The notes under the pieces are model-generated. The model saw nothing but the letters and a program-made list of their open reading frames with translations, was not told the origin of the DNA and made no database searches. From NCBI GenBank assembly GCA_035536315.1, contig DATLOJ010000157.1:30227-94226 (forward strand): a stretch of DNA of 64,000 bases. The letters are read 5' to 3'. Source of the stretch: DATLOJ01 sp035536315. Lineage in GTDB: Bacteria > Actinomycetota > CADDZG01 > JAHWKV01. Below, piece by piece: positions 16,294-25,954 of the stretch. The position numbers were made by a program, and so were the translations under genes. Within the stretch, counting starts at the first letter, position 1, and the number at the start of each line of letters is the position of its first letter.

Positions 16294-16697
16294 TGGCAAA
16301 GCGGCGGGGGTCTCGCAAGCTCGCGCTGGACGTCCTCTACGAAAGTGAAATTTCGGGAATTCCTTCCACCGATATTCTTGCCAGGTACGCGGGTAACCCC
16401 GCTTACGAGTACGCAGCCTTGCTGGTAAGCGGGGTGGAAGAGAACAAGGAGAGAATTGACGAAATCATCACCGAGAATGCAAAGGACTGGGCCCTTGACC
16501 GAATGCCCCCGATCGACTTGAACCTCCTTCGCATCTCGATATTCGAGCTTTTATTTTGTTCCGACATTCCCCCGGCAGTCGCTATGAACGAGGCGGTGGA
16601 GCTTGCCGGCATCTACTCGACGGATGACTCTGGCAGGTTCATCAACGGGGTTCTCGCTGAGATCGATCGACAGAGCGGGAAAGATCGAGCCGTTTGA
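16293..16697 (+). CDS. nusB: Transcription antitermination factor NusB
   Basis: 134 residues, all-helical. It binds boxA RNA with NusE (S10) in rRNA antitermination complexes. Recognisable are the Arg-rich N-terminus (KRRGSRKLALDVLYESE), the DRMPPIDLNLLRISIFELLF block and the C-terminal VELAGIYSTDDSGRFINGVL. GTG start overlapping efp. It ends the aro-efp-nusB run before the pyr promoter. Confidence 0.94.
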   Translation: MAKRRGSRKLALDVLYESEISGIPSTDILARYAGNPAYEYAALLVSGVEENKERIDEIITENAKDWALDRMPPIDLNLLRISIFELLFCSDIPPAVAMNEAVELAGIYSTDDSGRFINGVLAEIDRQSGKDRAV

Positions 16698-16717
16698 TTC
16701 AAATCCCGCGTAATTTC

Positions 16718-16746
16718 TTGCGGGTGAATAGCAGGGCTGTTACAGT
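16718..16746 (+). promoter_or_regulatory. Promoter of the pyr operon
   Basis: TTGCGG (16718-16723), a 17-base spacer and TACAGT (16741-16746). The -35 lies inside a small hairpin CCCGC/GCGGG (16705-16723). Transcription would start near 16753, just before the PyrR site. Confidence 0.55.
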
Positions 16747-16764
16747 GAAACCGCTTCCCCTCAA

Positions 16765-16800
16765 CCTTTAATTCCTGGTCCAGAGAGGCCAGAAAGGAGA
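16765..16800 (+). promoter_or_regulatory. PyrR-binding RNA element overlapping a Shine-Dalgarno
   Basis: The hairpin has a lower stem CCTTT/AAAGG (16765-16769 with 16793-16797), a one-sided internal loop (16770-16774), an upper stem CTGG/CCAG (16775-16778 with 16789-16792) and a loop holding CCAGAGAGG (16780-16788). That loop is the known consensus of PyrR-binding loops. The 3' arm AAAGG is also the core of the ribosome binding site AAAGGAG for the leader peptide. UMP-loaded PyrR would therefore hide the ribosome site. Confidence 0.85.
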
Positions 16801-16807
16801 GCTTCAC

Positions 16808-16870
16808 ATGGGATTGAACGTTGCCGCACCCCGAAGGTGCGGCTTTTTCTTTGCTTGCGATCTGTCTTGA
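16808..16870 (+). CDS. Leader peptide of the pyr operon
   Basis: 20-residue frame ([20 protein letters not shown]) starting 8 bases after AAAGGAG, the best ribosome site in the region. It runs through the terminator hairpin; its Phe-Phe-Phe codons are the U-run. It ends in TGA that overlaps the pyrR start codon (TTGA, 16867-16870). Translation would both disrupt the terminator and deliver ribosomes to pyrR. No experimental support; the geometry is the evidence. Confidence 0.7.
   Translation: MGLNVAAPRRCGFFFACDLS
16823..16850 (+). terminator. Intrinsic terminator/attenuator in the pyr leader
   Basis: Perfect 8-base stem GCCGCACC/GGTGCGGC (16823-16830 and 16836-16843) with a 5-base loop, followed by five T residues. 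It lies between the PyrR site and pyrR, inside the leader-peptide frame. Confidence 0.88.
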
Positions 16871-17415
16871 ACCAACATAGCGATACCGCCAAAGCTGTTC
16901 TCGAGGCCCCCGATATCGCCAGGGCCCTCAAGCGGATTGCTCACGAAATTCTCGAACGAAACAAGGGGTCGGAAGGCCTCGCCCTGGTGGGAATTCACAA
17001 AAGGGGAGTTCCCCTCGCGGAGCGACTCGGAAGAGAGATCGAGAGAATCGAGGGCAAGCCGGCCCTTGTCGGCGCTCTGGACGTCTCGTTCTACCGGGAC
17101 GACGTGGGGATCAGGCGGCCACAGGAGGTCGAGACGACGTCGTTCGGCTTCGACATCACAAACATGACAGTTGTCCTTGTCGACGACGTTCTCTACACGG
17201 GAAGAACCGTCAGGGCTGCCATCGACGCTCTGGTCGATTTCGGGCGTCCAAAGGCCGTTCAGCTGGCGGTGTTGGTCGATCGAGGCCATCGCGAGCTGCC
17301 GATCCGGCCCGACTTCGTCGGCAAGAACCTTCCCACCTCTTCAGAAGAGGACGTAAAAGTATTGCTCGAGGAGACAGACGGCAGTGATGCCGTTCTCATA
17401 GGGGTGTCCCAATGA
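16867..17415 (+). CDS. pyrR: PyrR, pyr mRNA-binding attenuator/uracil phosphoribosyltransferase
   Basis: 182 residues. It binds pyr leader RNA when loaded with UMP and may also make UMP from uracil. It carries [20 protein letters not shown], then DVSFYRDD, and the PRPP loop [19 protein letters not shown], which is diagnostic. The start is TTG 16867, overlapping the leader-peptide stop; GTG 16837, also in frame, lies in the terminator stem and would add ten unrelated residues. First gene of the operon, with its own target just upstream, so it is autoregulated. Confidence 0.95.
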   Translation: MNQHSDTAKAVLEAPDIARALKRIAHEILERNKGSEGLALVGIHKRGVPLAERLGREIERIEGKPALVGALDVSFYRDDVGIRRPQEVETTSFGFDITNMTVVLVDDVLYTGRTVRAAIDALVDFGRPKAVQLAVLVDRGHRELPIRPDFVGKNLPTSSEEDVKVLLEETDGSDAVLIGVSQ

Positions 17416-18341
17416 TCAAACATCTACTGTCGATTGATCAGCTTTCCGTCGCGCAAATCGAAGAAGTCCTGAGGATCGCCGAGTCCTTCAGAGAAGTGGG
17501 CACCAGGAGGATCAAGAAAGTCCCCACGCTCAGGGGGCGAACGGTTTGCAACTTGTTCTTCGAGCCTTCGACGCGAACTCGTATCTCTTTCGAGATAGCA
17601 GCAAAGAGGTTGTCGGCAGATGTCATCAATTTCACCGCAGACTCCCGGACCTCAGTATCCAAGGGAGAGTCTTTCAAGGACACTGCTCTCACGCTGCAAG
17701 CCATGGGAATGGACGCGATCGTCATTCGGCACTCTTCATCCGGTGCCCCTCAAAGACTTTCGAAATGGGTGGCAGCCAGTGTGATCAATGCGGGAGACGG
17801 AGCTCACGAGCATCCAACCCAGGCGCTTTTGGACCTTTACTCCATTAGAGAGCGCTTCCCCAGCTTCGAGGGTCTCAGGATTGCAATCGTTGGGGATGTC
17901 CTGCACTCACGGGTGGCTCGCTCGAACATAAAGGCATTCACTAAGATGGGGGCCCAGGTCACCGTTGTTGGCCCGCCCACCCTTATCCCCGCTTCCGCCG
18001 AGAGTTGGGGAGCCGATGTTTCATGGTCGCTCGACGAGGTCCTTCCCAAGCTCGACGTCGTTTATCTGCTGAGGGTGCAAAAAGAACGGCAAAACGAGCA
18101 ACTGTTTCCAACCATTAGAGAGTACGCGTCGGTGTGGGGGATGGACCGCAGAAGGGCTGAGCAACTGAAGCCAGAGGCTCTGATCATGCATCCCGGTCCA
18201 ATCAACCGGGGAGTCGAGATCGGCTCGGACCTGGCCGACCTGTCCAGATCGATCATCACCGACCAGGTCACCAACGGGATCGCAGTGCGCATGTCTTTGC
18301 TCTATCTGATGCTCGGCGAGGGTTCGGAGGAGGGCTCATGA
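17412..18341 (+). CDS. pyrB: Aspartate carbamoyltransferase catalytic subunit
   Basis: 309 residues; joins carbamoyl phosphate and aspartate, the committed step of UMP synthesis. The carbamoyl-phosphate loop is [18 protein letters not shown]. Also seen are the family Lys in [41 protein letters not shown] and the aspartate site [12 protein letters not shown]. No regulatory chain (pyrI) is present; pyrC follows, as in Gram-positive operons. ATGA overlaps on both sides. Confidence 0.97.
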   Translation: MIKHLLSIDQLSVAQIEEVLRIAESFREVGTRRIKKVPTLRGRTVCNLFFEPSTRTRISFEIAAKRLSADVINFTADSRTSVSKGESFKDTALTLQAMGMDAIVIRHSSSGAPQRLSKWVAASVINAGDGAHEHPTQALLDLYSIRERFPSFEGLRIAIVGDVLHSRVARSNIKAFTKMGAQVTVVGPPTLIPASAESWGADVSWSLDEVLPKLDVVYLLRVQKERQNEQLFPTIREYASVWGMDRRRAEQLKPEALIMHPGPINRGVEIGSDLADLSRSIITDQVTNGIAVRMSLLYLMLGEGSEEGS

Positions 18342-19651
18342 AGCTTCTGGTCAAGGGAGGGCTCGTTGTGGATCCGGCCTCCAATACTGAGACGACGGCC
18401 GACATCCTTGTTGAAGATGGTCGGATCGCCGAGGTTGGGATCGATTTGTCCGCAAAAGGAGCCACGGTTATCGACGCCGACGGGGCGGTAGTTGCGCCTG
18501 GATTTGTCGATCTGCACGTCCATCTGAGAGAGCCCGGCAGGGAAGACGAAGAGACGATCGAAACGGGTTCGCGAGCAGCAGCCGCCGGAGGGTTCACCTG
18601 CATAGTTGCCATGCCAAACACCGATCCCGTTTGCGACAACGCCTCCGTGGCCGAGAAGGTGGCATCCCGCGGACGAATGGTCGGGCTGACGGATGTGATT
18701 CCGGCAGGGTCGCTGACCAAGGACCTCGAAGGCAAGCACATGAGCCCAATTGCAGAGATGGTTCGGTCGAGCGCGCGAGTGCGGATGTTCACCGACGACG
18801 GCAAGGGTGTCGCAGACTCACGCCTGCTCAGAAGGGCTATGGAATATATCCGTGGCTTCGACGGTGTTTGCGCCGAACACTGCGAAGACGCATCCCTCTC
18901 GGAGGGTGGGCAGATGAACGAAGGCGAGTTTTCGGATCTTTTGGGCCTCAAAGGCATTCCTGCTGAGGCGGAGGAGGTAGCGCTGTCTCGTGACCTTGCC
19001 CTTGCTAGGCTCACCGGAGTCAGGTTCCACGCGTTGCACGTGTCCACGGCAGGATCGGTCGAGCTGATACGGGCGGCAAAAAAAGCGGGAGTTCGAGTGA
19101 CCGCAGAAGCGGCCCCTCACCACATAGGCCTGACCGATTCCGAGCTGCTGTCGTTCGATCCGGTGTTCAAGGTGAACCCCCCCCTGAGATCTCAAGCAGA
19201 CGTTGAGGCGGTCAAGGCCGGTCTTGCCGATGGAACCATCGACGCAATTGCAACCGATCACGCGCCGCATTCACCAGAAGAGAAGGAGGCCGAGTTCGAG
19301 CTTGCTCCCTCGGGAATGCTCGGCCTGGAGACGGCGCTTGCGGTTGCAATCACAGAGCTCGTGAAGCCGGGCGTGATTCCGCTGAGAAAGCTGGTCGAGT
19401 TGATGTCGGTTGCTCCGGCGCGAATTATCGACTCGCCGGAGCAGGGGGGTCCGATTGCAGCCGGGAGCGCGGCGAACCTCGTGGTGTTCGACCCCACCGC
19501 CGAGTGGACGGTCGAGCCAGAACAGATGCGCTCAATGTCTCGAAACACCCCATGGGCAGGCAGGACCCTTACCGGAAGGATCATTGCGACCATCTACAAA
19601 GGAGCGGTCACGTTCGAATCCGGCAAGGTGTTGGAAGAGGTGGTCTCTTGA
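18338..19651 (+). CDS. pyrC: Dihydroorotase (class I)
   Basis: 437 residues; cyclises carbamoyl aspartate. The metal-binding DLHVHLREPG is at about 64-73. Also present are AAGGFTCIVAMPNTDP, the His in CAEHCEDA, LHVSTAGSVE and the catalytic Asp in IDAIATDHAPHS. The Leu/Gly-rich C-terminal block (GRTLTGRIIATIYKG) is typical of class I. The stop overlaps carA (TTGA). Confidence 0.96.
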   Translation: MKLLVKGGLVVDPASNTETTADILVEDGRIAEVGIDLSAKGATVIDADGAVVAPGFVDLHVHLREPGREDEETIETGSRAAAAGGFTCIVAMPNTDPVCDNASVAEKVASRGRMVGLTDVIPAGSLTKDLEGKHMSPIAEMVRSSARVRMFTDDGKGVADSRLLRRAMEYIRGFDGVCAEHCEDASLSEGGQMNEGEFSDLLGLKGIPAEAEEVALSRDLALARLTGVRFHALHVSTAGSVELIRAAKKAGVRVTAEAAPHHIGLTDSELLSFDPVFKVNPPLRSQADVEAVKAGLADGTIDAIATDHAPHSPEEKEAEFELAPSGMLGLETALAVAITELVKPGVIPLRKLVELMSVAPARIIDSPEQGGPIAAGSAANLVVFDPTAEWTVEPEQMRSMSRNTPWAGRTLTGRIIATIYKGAVTFESGKVLEEVVS

Positions 19652-20799
19652 AAGAAGCCCTTCTTGTGCTGGAAGACGGAGCGGTCTTTCGAGGTGAGGC
19701 GTTCGGGGCCCCGCTCGACGCAAGTGGCGAGGTCGTCTTCAACACTTCGATGAGTGGATACCAAGAGGTGCTGACCGATCCTTCATACGACGGGCAGATA
19801 GTCGTGATGACCTATCCCCACATCGGCAACTACGGAGTGAACGAAGAAGACGTCGAGAGCTCGAAAATTCGGGTTTCCGGGTTTGTTACTCGGGACATCC
19901 CGGCCCGCTGGTCCTCCTGGAGAGGAAGGCTTGGCATATCCGACTACCTTGCCGAGGAAGGGATCGCCGGGATCACCGAGATCGACACGCGAAGGCTTAC
20001 TCGCCACATCAGAGACAAGGGTGCAATGCGGGGCGTCATCTCATCGGCGGGACAAGAACAAGAGGCGCTGATCGCCAAGGCGCGAGCGACCCAACAGATG
20101 CAGGGGGCCGACCACGTGCTCGACGTAACTACGAACGCGCCTTACGAGTGGCCCTCCACCGACCAGGCCCGTTTTCACGTGGCGGCCTACGACTTCGGCA
20201 TCAAACACAACATCCTTCGTCTTCTAAGCGCCCACGGCTGCAGGGTGACCGTCTACCCCGCAACGACTCCAGCGGAAGCGATTCTCGAGACCGCTCCCGA
20301 CGGAGTTTTCCTCTCGAACGGCCCCGGGGACCCAGAGGCAGTTGGATACGGCATTGACGCGACTGCCAAGCTCCTCGGACAGGTGCCCGTCTTTGGAATA
20401 TGTCTGGGGCATCAGCTTCTGGCCATCGCCGCGGGGCTGAAGACATTCAAGCTCCCGTTTGGGCACAGAGGCATCAATCACCCGGTCGTTCGTGTCGCAG
20501 ACGGAGCAATTGAAATCACCACTCAGAATCACGGATTCGCGGTAAATCCGGAGCCGTTCGGGTTCGAGGCACCAGATGCTCCAGGACGGCCGATCTCCCC
20601 GGGCCACACTGCCGAAACTCGCCTGGGGCCGGCCCAGCTGACGCATGTGAACCTGAACGACTACACGGTCGAGGGTCTCAGACTTACGGAGGTTCCGGCG
20701 TTCTCCGTCCAATACCATCCGGAGTCAGGGCCCGGCCCCCACGACGCGAGGTACCTGTTTTCGGAGTTCAACGATTTGATGGAACGAGCCAAGGGCTAA
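19648..20799 (+). CDS. carA: Carbamoyl-phosphate synthase small subunit
   Basis: 383 residues; the glutaminase that supplies ammonia to CarB. The N-terminal domain is recognisable by VVFNTSMSGYQEVLTDPSY. The class I amidotransferase domain has SNGPGDPEAV, FGICLGHQLLA (nucleophile Cys) and the His/Glu pair in YHPESGPGP. The start is TTG 19648 in the TTGA overlap with pyrC; the open frame runs further 5' but into pyrC's own sequence. One carA serves both pyrimidine and arginine pathways here, since the arg operon has no carbamoyl-phosphate genes. Confidence 0.96.
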   Translation: MKEALLVLEDGAVFRGEAFGAPLDASGEVVFNTSMSGYQEVLTDPSYDGQIVVMTYPHIGNYGVNEEDVESSKIRVSGFVTRDIPARWSSWRGRLGISDYLAEEGIAGITEIDTRRLTRHIRDKGAMRGVISSAGQEQEALIAKARATQQMQGADHVLDVTTNAPYEWPSTDQARFHVAAYDFGIKHNILRLLSAHGCRVTVYPATTPAEAILETAPDGVFLSNGPGDPEAVGYGIDATAKLLGQVPVFGICLGHQLLAIAAGLKTFKLPFGHRGINHPVVRVADGAIEITTQNHGFAVNPEPFGFEAPDAPGRPISPGHTAETRLGPAQLTHVNLNDYTVEGLRLTEVPAFSVQYHPESGPGPHDARYLFSEFNDLMERAKG

Positions 20800-20823
20800 G
20801 CCCTCAAAGGAAAGAGGAAGCAC

Positions 20824-20940
20824 ATGGGAAGAGGAGACCGGCCGCAGACGCGCTGGAAGAAAGACAGGCAGGAGAAGAAGAAAGGCCGCGAGAAGAAGAA
20901 GGCGACGGCCAAAGGGAAAACCCGCAAAGGAGCCAAGTAG
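20824..20940 (+). CDS. Very basic small protein between carA and carB
   Basis: 38 residues beginning MGRGDRPQTRWKKDRQ, with about half the residues Lys or Arg and no hydrophobic core. It lies in the carA-carB gap with a purine-rich ribosome site (AAAGGAAAGAGGAAG) 3 bases before its ATG, and its stop is 3 bases before the carB TTG start. The MGRGDR opening and the charge recall the tiny ribosomal protein bTHX, but the rest does not match what I remember of it. It may bind RNA or the ribosome. Genes this short are easily missed by automatic annotation. Confidence 0.6.
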   Translation: MGRGDRPQTRWKKDRQEKKKGREKKKATAKGKTRKGAK

Positions 20941-20943
20941 AAG

Positions 20944-23900
20944 TTGCCGAAACGCGCTGACATCAACACGGTTCTGATCATCGGATCGGGGCCGATTGTG
21001 ATTGGGCAGGCTTGTGAGTTTGACTATTCCGGAACTCAGGCGTGCAAGGTGCTGAGGGAGGAGGGGTTGAAGGTGATCCTTCTCAACTCCAACCCGGCAA
21101 CGATCATGACCGACCCCGAGCTCACGGACCGGACTTACGTCGAGCCCATTACGCAGGACGTTCTCGAGCGCATCATCGCCAAGGAACGTCCCGACGCGTG
21201 CCTTCCTACCCTCGGTGGCCAAACGGCCCTGAACGCGGCCGTAAAGCTTTCTGAGTCAGGGATTCTGGAGGCGTACGGAGTGGAGCTGCTCGGCGCGGAC
21301 ATAAAGGCCATTCGTATGGCAGAGGATCGAAGACTGTTTCGTCAGGCAATGCTCGACATCGGAGTGGACCTGCCACGCTCCGGATTCGCCTACTCGATTG
21401 ACGAAGCTCTGCGAGTCGGAGAGGAGATCGGACTCCCGGTGGTCGTGCGCGCGTCGTTCACGCTCGGCGGGGGCGGCTCGGGAATAGCACGAACCAAACA
21501 GGACCTTGTCAGGATTGCCACCGAGGGGCTGGAGCTGTCTCCAATCGCCGAAGTCTTGATCGAAGAGTCGGTCGAGGGTTGGAAAGAGTTTGAGCTCGAA
21601 GTAATGCGCGACCGCAAGGACAACTTCGTCGTCGTTTGCTCTATAGAGAACGTCGATCCCATGGGTGTCCATACCGGAGATTCGGTAACCGTCGCTCCGG
21701 CTCAGACTCTCACCGATCCCGAGTACCAGACGATGCGGGACGTTGCAGCAAAAGTGATCAGGAAGATCGGAGTCGAAACCGGAGGATCGAACATTCAATT
21801 CGCCGTCAACCCCAAAGACGGCCGGCTCGTAGTGATCGAGATGAACCCCCGGGTCAGCCGGTCCTCGGCCCTTGCCTCGAAAGCCACCGGCTTCCCAATT
21901 GCCAAGATCGCAGCAAAGCTTGCGATCGGCTACACGCTGGACGAAATCCCGAACGACATAACCCGTAAGACACCGGCATCGTTCGAGCCCTCCATCGACT
22001 ACGTGGTCGTCAAGGCTCCCCGGTGGACGTTCGAGAAATTTCCCGACGCAGACCGTGTGCTGGGAACGACAATGAAGTCGGTCGGAGAGGTGATGGCCAT
22101 CGGCCGCACCTTCCCAGAGGCGCTGCAGAAAGCCATGCGGTCGCTGGAGATCGGCCTCACGGGGCTCGAAAGCGACGGGTGGCCAACGCGTGACAGATCA
22201 AGGCCAGGCGATCTGATGGAGCAGCTGCGAACCCCAACCGAGGACAGGCTCCTAATCGTTGGCGAAGCCCTCGAGAGTGGCTTTGGCGTAGAGGAGATCA
22301 GCAGCGCCTCGGGCATGGATCCGTGGTTCATCTCCCAAATTGCATTAATAGTCGAAATGCGAGACGAGCTGAGAACGGGGCCGCTGGACAGGCCGTTGAT
22401 GCGAAGGGCCAAGAGGTTCGGATTCTCGGACGCCCAGATCGCAGTGCTCTCCGGCAGAGACGAAGCGTCGATCAGAAAGATCAGAAAGGACTCCGGCCTT
22501 CTTCCAACCTACAAAACAGTAGACACATGTGCAGCGGAGTTCGAAGCCTTTACGCCGTACTTCTACTCAACATACGAAGACGAGGACGAGGGGTTTACTT
22601 CAGACAAACGGCGAATCGTGATCCTTGGTTCGGGGCCTAACCGCATTGGACAGGGAATCGAGTTCGATTACTGCTGTGTCCACGCCGCAATGGCAGTCAG
22701 GGAGGCGGGGCACGACGCGATCATGATCAACTGCAACCCCGAGACGGTCTCCACCGACTACGACATCTCTACCCGCCTTTACTTCGAGCCCCTCACTTTC
22801 GAGGATGTTATGAACGTCATCGACAGGGAACAGCCGGACGGCGTCATAGTCGCCCTTGGGGGACAAACCCCACTCAAGCTGGCAGTGTCCCTGGAGCAGG
22901 CCGGCGTTCCAATAATCGGCACCTCGCCGGATTCGATCGACGCCGCGGAGGATCGGAGCCGATTCACACAGCTCCTGGAGAAGCTCGAGATTCTCCAGGC
23001 CCCCGGCGCGACAGCCTCATCCGCTGAGGAAGCTGTCGCCGTGGCCCACAGGGTGGGATATCCCGTGCTTGTGAGGCCCTCTTACGTCCTGGGTGGAAGG
23101 GCGATGGAGATTGTCTATAACGATGAGATGTTGAGCAGATACATTCGCTCTGCAGTAGAGGTATCTCCAGCCCATCCCGTTTTGATCGACAGGTTTCTCG
23201 AAGGCGCTATCGAAGTCGATGTAGACGCGGTGTGTGACGGTACCGACGTTTACATCGGCGGGATCATGGAGCACATCGAGGAGGCTGGTATCCATTCAGG
23301 CGACTCGGCCTGCGTGCTTCCTCCGTTCTCCATCGGCAAGTCCAAGTCGCGCAAGATTGCCGAAGCAACCGAGCTCCTAGCCCGTTCCCTGGGGGTCATA
23401 GGCCTGATCAACGTTCAGTTTGCGGTCAAGGACGAGGACGTGTACTGCATCGAGGTCAACCCTCGAGCCTCCAGAACCGTCCCATTCGTCGGCAAGGTCA
23501 CCGGAATCCCCCTTGCGAAACTCGCGGTAAGGGTGATGCTCGGAGAGAAGCTGGAGGACATCGAAATCCTTCCAGCCAGGCCGGCAGAAGGGCCGTGGTG
23601 GGGAATAGACCAGCTGGATCACGTCGGCGTGAAGGAAGCGGTTCTTCCGTTCGCTCGCTTTCCGGGTGTCGACACCATCCTCGGCCCGGAAATGAAATCG
23701 ACCGGGGAAGTCATGGGCATCGACACAGATCTGGGAGCTGCATTCTCAAAGTCCCAGGCGGCGGGAGGCTGGGCGCTTCCGGACAAGGGAGCGGTTTTCG
23801 TATCTGTGGCAGACCGTGACAAAAGAGCGATTGTCTTTCCTGCCAAACGCCTGTCCGATCTTGGCTTCGAGATTCTCGCAACTGAGGGAACCGCGGATGT

Positions 23901-24180
23901 CCTGGAAAGGGCAGGAGTTGCTGTAAGGCAGGTCAGGAAGCATTCATCCGGGTCGCCGAGCGTCGTCGATCAGATTGCGGCCGGCGAGATCGACCTCGTT
24001 ATCAATACGCCGTTCGGAAGGGGTGCTCGTTCGGACGGCTACTACATCCGCACCGCAGCCGTCGCTAAAGGGATTCCGTGTATCACAACGCTTGCCGGTA
24101 TCCAGGCTACGGTGCAGGGAATCGAGTCGGCACGGCGCGGAGGACTCGAAGTGAAGTGTCTGCAGGAGTACCTGCATTGA
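20944..24180 (+). CDS. carB: Carbamoyl-phosphate synthase large subunit
   Basis: 1078 residues, two homologous halves. The first half (about 1-400) opens with [21 protein letters not shown] and carries an ATP-grasp domain ([32 protein letters not shown]) that phosphorylates bicarbonate. The oligomerisation domain covers about 400-550. The second half opens with [19 protein letters not shown], has its own ATP-grasp ([31 protein letters not shown]) and phosphorylates carbamate. The C-terminal 130 residues form the allosteric MGS-like domain ([11 protein letters not shown]), which binds effectors such as UMP. TTG start. Full length, no frameshift. Confidence 0.97.
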   Translation: MPKRADINTVLIIGSGPIVIGQACEFDYSGTQACKVLREEGLKVILLNSNPATIMTDPELTDRTYVEPITQDVLERIIAKERPDACLPTLGGQTALNAAVKLSESGILEAYGVELLGADIKAIRMAEDRRLFRQAMLDIGVDLPRSGFAYSIDEALRVGEEIGLPVVVRASFTLGGGGSGIARTKQDLVRIATEGLELSPIAEVLIEESVEGWKEFELEVMRDRKDNFVVVCSIENVDPMGVHTGDSVTVAPAQTLTDPEYQTMRDVAAKVIRKIGVETGGSNIQFAVNPKDGRLVVIEMNPRVSRSSALASKATGFPIAKIAAKLAIGYTLDEIPNDITRKTPASFEPSIDYVVVKAPRWTFEKFPDADRVLGTTMKSVGEVMAIGRTFPEALQKAMRSLEIGLTGLESDGWPTRDRSRPGDLMEQLRTPTEDRLLIVGEALESGFGVEEISSASGMDPWFISQIALIVEMRDELRTGPLDRPLMRRAKRFGFSDAQIAVLSGRDEASIRKIRKDSGLLPTYKTVDTCAAEFEAFTPYFYSTYEDEDEGFTSDKRRIVILGSGPNRIGQGIEFDYCCVHAAMAVREAGHDAIMINCNPETVSTDYDISTRLYFEPLTFEDVMNVIDREQPDGVIVALGGQTPLKLAVSLEQAGVPIIGTSPDSIDAAEDRSRFTQLLEKLEILQAPGATASSAEEAVAVAHRVGYPVLVRPSYVLGGRAMEIVYNDEMLSRYIRSAVEVSPAHPVLIDRFLEGAIEVDVDAVCDGTDVYIGGIMEHIEEAGIHSGDSACVLPPFSIGKSKSRKIAEATELLARSLGVIGLINVQFAVKDEDVYCIEVNPRASRTVPFVGKVTGIPLAKLAVRVMLGEKLEDIEILPARPAEGPWWGIDQLDHVGVKEAVLPFARFPGVDTILGPEMKSTGEVMGIDTDLGAAFSKSQAAGGWALPDKGAVFVSVADRDKRAIVFPAKRLSDLGFEILATEGTADVLERAGVAVRQVRKHSSGSPSVVDQIAAGEIDLVINTPFGRGARSDGYYIRTAAVAKGIPCITTLAGIQATVQGIESARRGGLEVKCLQEYLH

Positions 24181-25022
24181 TTCAGCAGACTTGCGAAGTC
24201 CTTAGCTATAAGAAGCTAAGCGAGGAGTATCACCTGATCTCCATCGTTTCGCCCGAGATTGCAGAGGCCGCGAAACCGGGGCAGTTCCTCGGCCTGCGGC
24301 CACCAGCGGGACGCAGCTTCATTCTTCGAAGGCCGTTTTCCATCTACCGGGTAAACAGGCGCGGTGACTGGGCAACCACAATCGAAGTGGTGTTCGACAT
24401 CCGGGGGGCCGGAACGGCGGAGCTTGCCTCGCTCCGCCCACACGACACCATCGATGTAATAGGGCCCGCGGGAAAACCGTTCGCGATCCCGAAGAAGCAG
24501 CATTCCTGCCTACTGGTCGGGGGAGGGGTGGGGGCGGTTCCGTTGTTCTTTCTTGGAGATGAGCTGAGGGCATCCGGCAAGCAGGTCGACGTGCTTTGGG
24601 GTGCGGCGACTGCATCGAGGTTGGTAAGTCCCATCGACGCGAAGCGTCTCGGCTCGATGACTGCTTTTGCCACCGACGACGGGTCTGAGGGCCATCACGG
24701 GCTTGTCACTGAACTGCTACCCGACATGATCAAACGATGCGGGACCGAAGTGATCTATGCGTGCGGTCCTCACGCGATGCTGGCTGCAGTGACGAGGATT
24801 GGCCTCCAACACGGGATCCCTGTTCAAGTTGCTATGGAAGAGCTGATGGGATGCGGAGTTGGAATCTGCATGACCTGCGTTCAGCCGATTTGGAACAAAG
24901 ACGGTACATCCGTGACATATCAAAGAACGTGCGTCGACGGTCCTGTTTTCAACGGAGCGAGAGTGGCATGGGACGCCTTCGTGCCGAACTCGCCACGAGT
25001 GTCCGTGCCCGAAGGCAACTGA
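24177..25022 (+). CDS. pyrK: Dihydroorotate dehydrogenase electron-transfer subunit PyrK
   Basis: 281 residues; passes electrons from the FMN of PyrD to NAD+. An FAD-binding barrel comes first ([11 protein letters not shown] is the FAD site), then an NAD domain ([23 protein letters not shown]), then the 2Fe-2S loop with four Cys in [14 protein letters not shown] plus [10 protein letters not shown] start at TTG 24177, overlapping the carB stop as TTGA; the frame continues 5' only inside carB. PyrK implies a class 1B, NAD-linked enzyme, unlike the quinone-linked PyrD of most Actinobacteria. Confidence 0.93.
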   Translation: MIQQTCEVLSYKKLSEEYHLISIVSPEIAEAAKPGQFLGLRPPAGRSFILRRPFSIYRVNRRGDWATTIEVVFDIRGAGTAELASLRPHDTIDVIGPAGKPFAIPKKQHSCLLVGGGVGAVPLFFLGDELRASGKQVDVLWGAATASRLVSPIDAKRLGSMTAFATDDGSEGHHGLVTELLPDMIKRCGTEVIYACGPHAMLAAVTRIGLQHGIPVQVAMEELMGCGVGICMTCVQPIWNKDGTSVTYQRTCVDGPVFNGARVAWDAFVPNSPRVSVPEGN

Positions 25023-25954
25023 TGAGCGAGCAAAAAGTCGACCTTTCCGTCGACCTCGGAGGATTCAAGCTCAAGAACCCAGTTGTCACAGCTTCAGGAT
25101 GCTTTGCCTCGGGCAGGGAGGCTGCGGAGTTCATGGATCTCAAGGAGCTTGGCGCCGTTGTGGTCAAGTCCATGACGATTGACCCGTGGCCGGGCAAGCC
25201 AACGCCAAGAATGGCGGAAACCCCGTCGGGAATGCTCAACGCAATCGGCCTTCAGAACAAGGGAGTGGACCATTTTCTTGCGGTGGACCTTCCCTGGCTG
25301 GTGTCGACCAAGGTCCCCGTTATTGCGAGCATCGCCGGGAACACCGTTCAGGAGTTCATGCTCGTTGCTGAGAAACTGAGGCGGGCTCCCGCCGTGGTGG
25401 CCGTTGAGGTGAACATCTCCTGTCCCAACCTCGAAGACCGAAACAACATGTTTGCCCACGACGCGAAAGCAACAGCCTCTGTGATTTCGGCAGTAACGCG
25501 GATGGTCGACAAACCAGTCTTTGCCAAACTCTCACCCAATGTGACCAGCATCCCATCGATAGCAGAGGCAGCGCTCGACGCGGGTGCACGCGGCATCTCG
25601 CTGATAAACACGGTGATGGGAATGGCCATCGACATCGACACCCACCAGCCCAAACTTGCCGGAGTTGTGGGTGGACTGTCGGGGCCGGCTATCAAGCCGA
25701 TCGCGGTGAGGGCCGTGTTCGATGTCCATCGGGCCTTTCCGCACGTTCCGATAATTGGAATGGGCGGCATCATGGATGCCAAAGACGCGATCGAGTTCAT
25801 CCTCGCCGGCGCGACCGCGGTTGCCGTCGGCACTGCCAACTTCATCAACCCTGCGGTGGGAGGGGAAATCTCCAGGGGGATCGAGAGCTTCTTGAGAACT
25901 CGCGGTTTCCGAAGCGTGGCTGCGATTCGAGGCCAGGTGAAGATCGAAGGATGA
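25022..25954 (+). CDS. pyrD: Dihydroorotate dehydrogenase, class 1B catalytic subunit
   Basis: 310 residues; oxidises dihydroorotate to orotate using FMN. The active-site base is the Cys of EVNISCPNLEDR (about 138), which marks class 1; class 2 has Ser. FMN contacts include VTASGCFASG, KSMTIDPWPG and IIGMGGIMDAKDAIEFILAGA. The start is ATG 25022, sharing one base with the PyrK stop (TGATG). A longer open frame 5' of it is PyrK's antiphase. Confidence 0.96.
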   Translation: MSEQKVDLSVDLGGFKLKNPVVTASGCFASGREAAEFMDLKELGAVVVKSMTIDPWPGKPTPRMAETPSGMLNAIGLQNKGVDHFLAVDLPWLVSTKVPVIASIAGNTVQEFMLVAEKLRRAPAVVAVEVNISCPNLEDRNNMFAHDAKATASVISAVTRMVDKPVFAKLSPNVTSIPSIAEAALDAGARGISLINTVMGMAIDIDTHQPKLAGVVGGLSGPAIKPIAVRAVFDVHRAFPHVPIIGMGGIMDAKDAIEFILAGATAVAVGTANFINPAVGGEISRGIESFLRTRGFRSVAAIRGQVKIEG

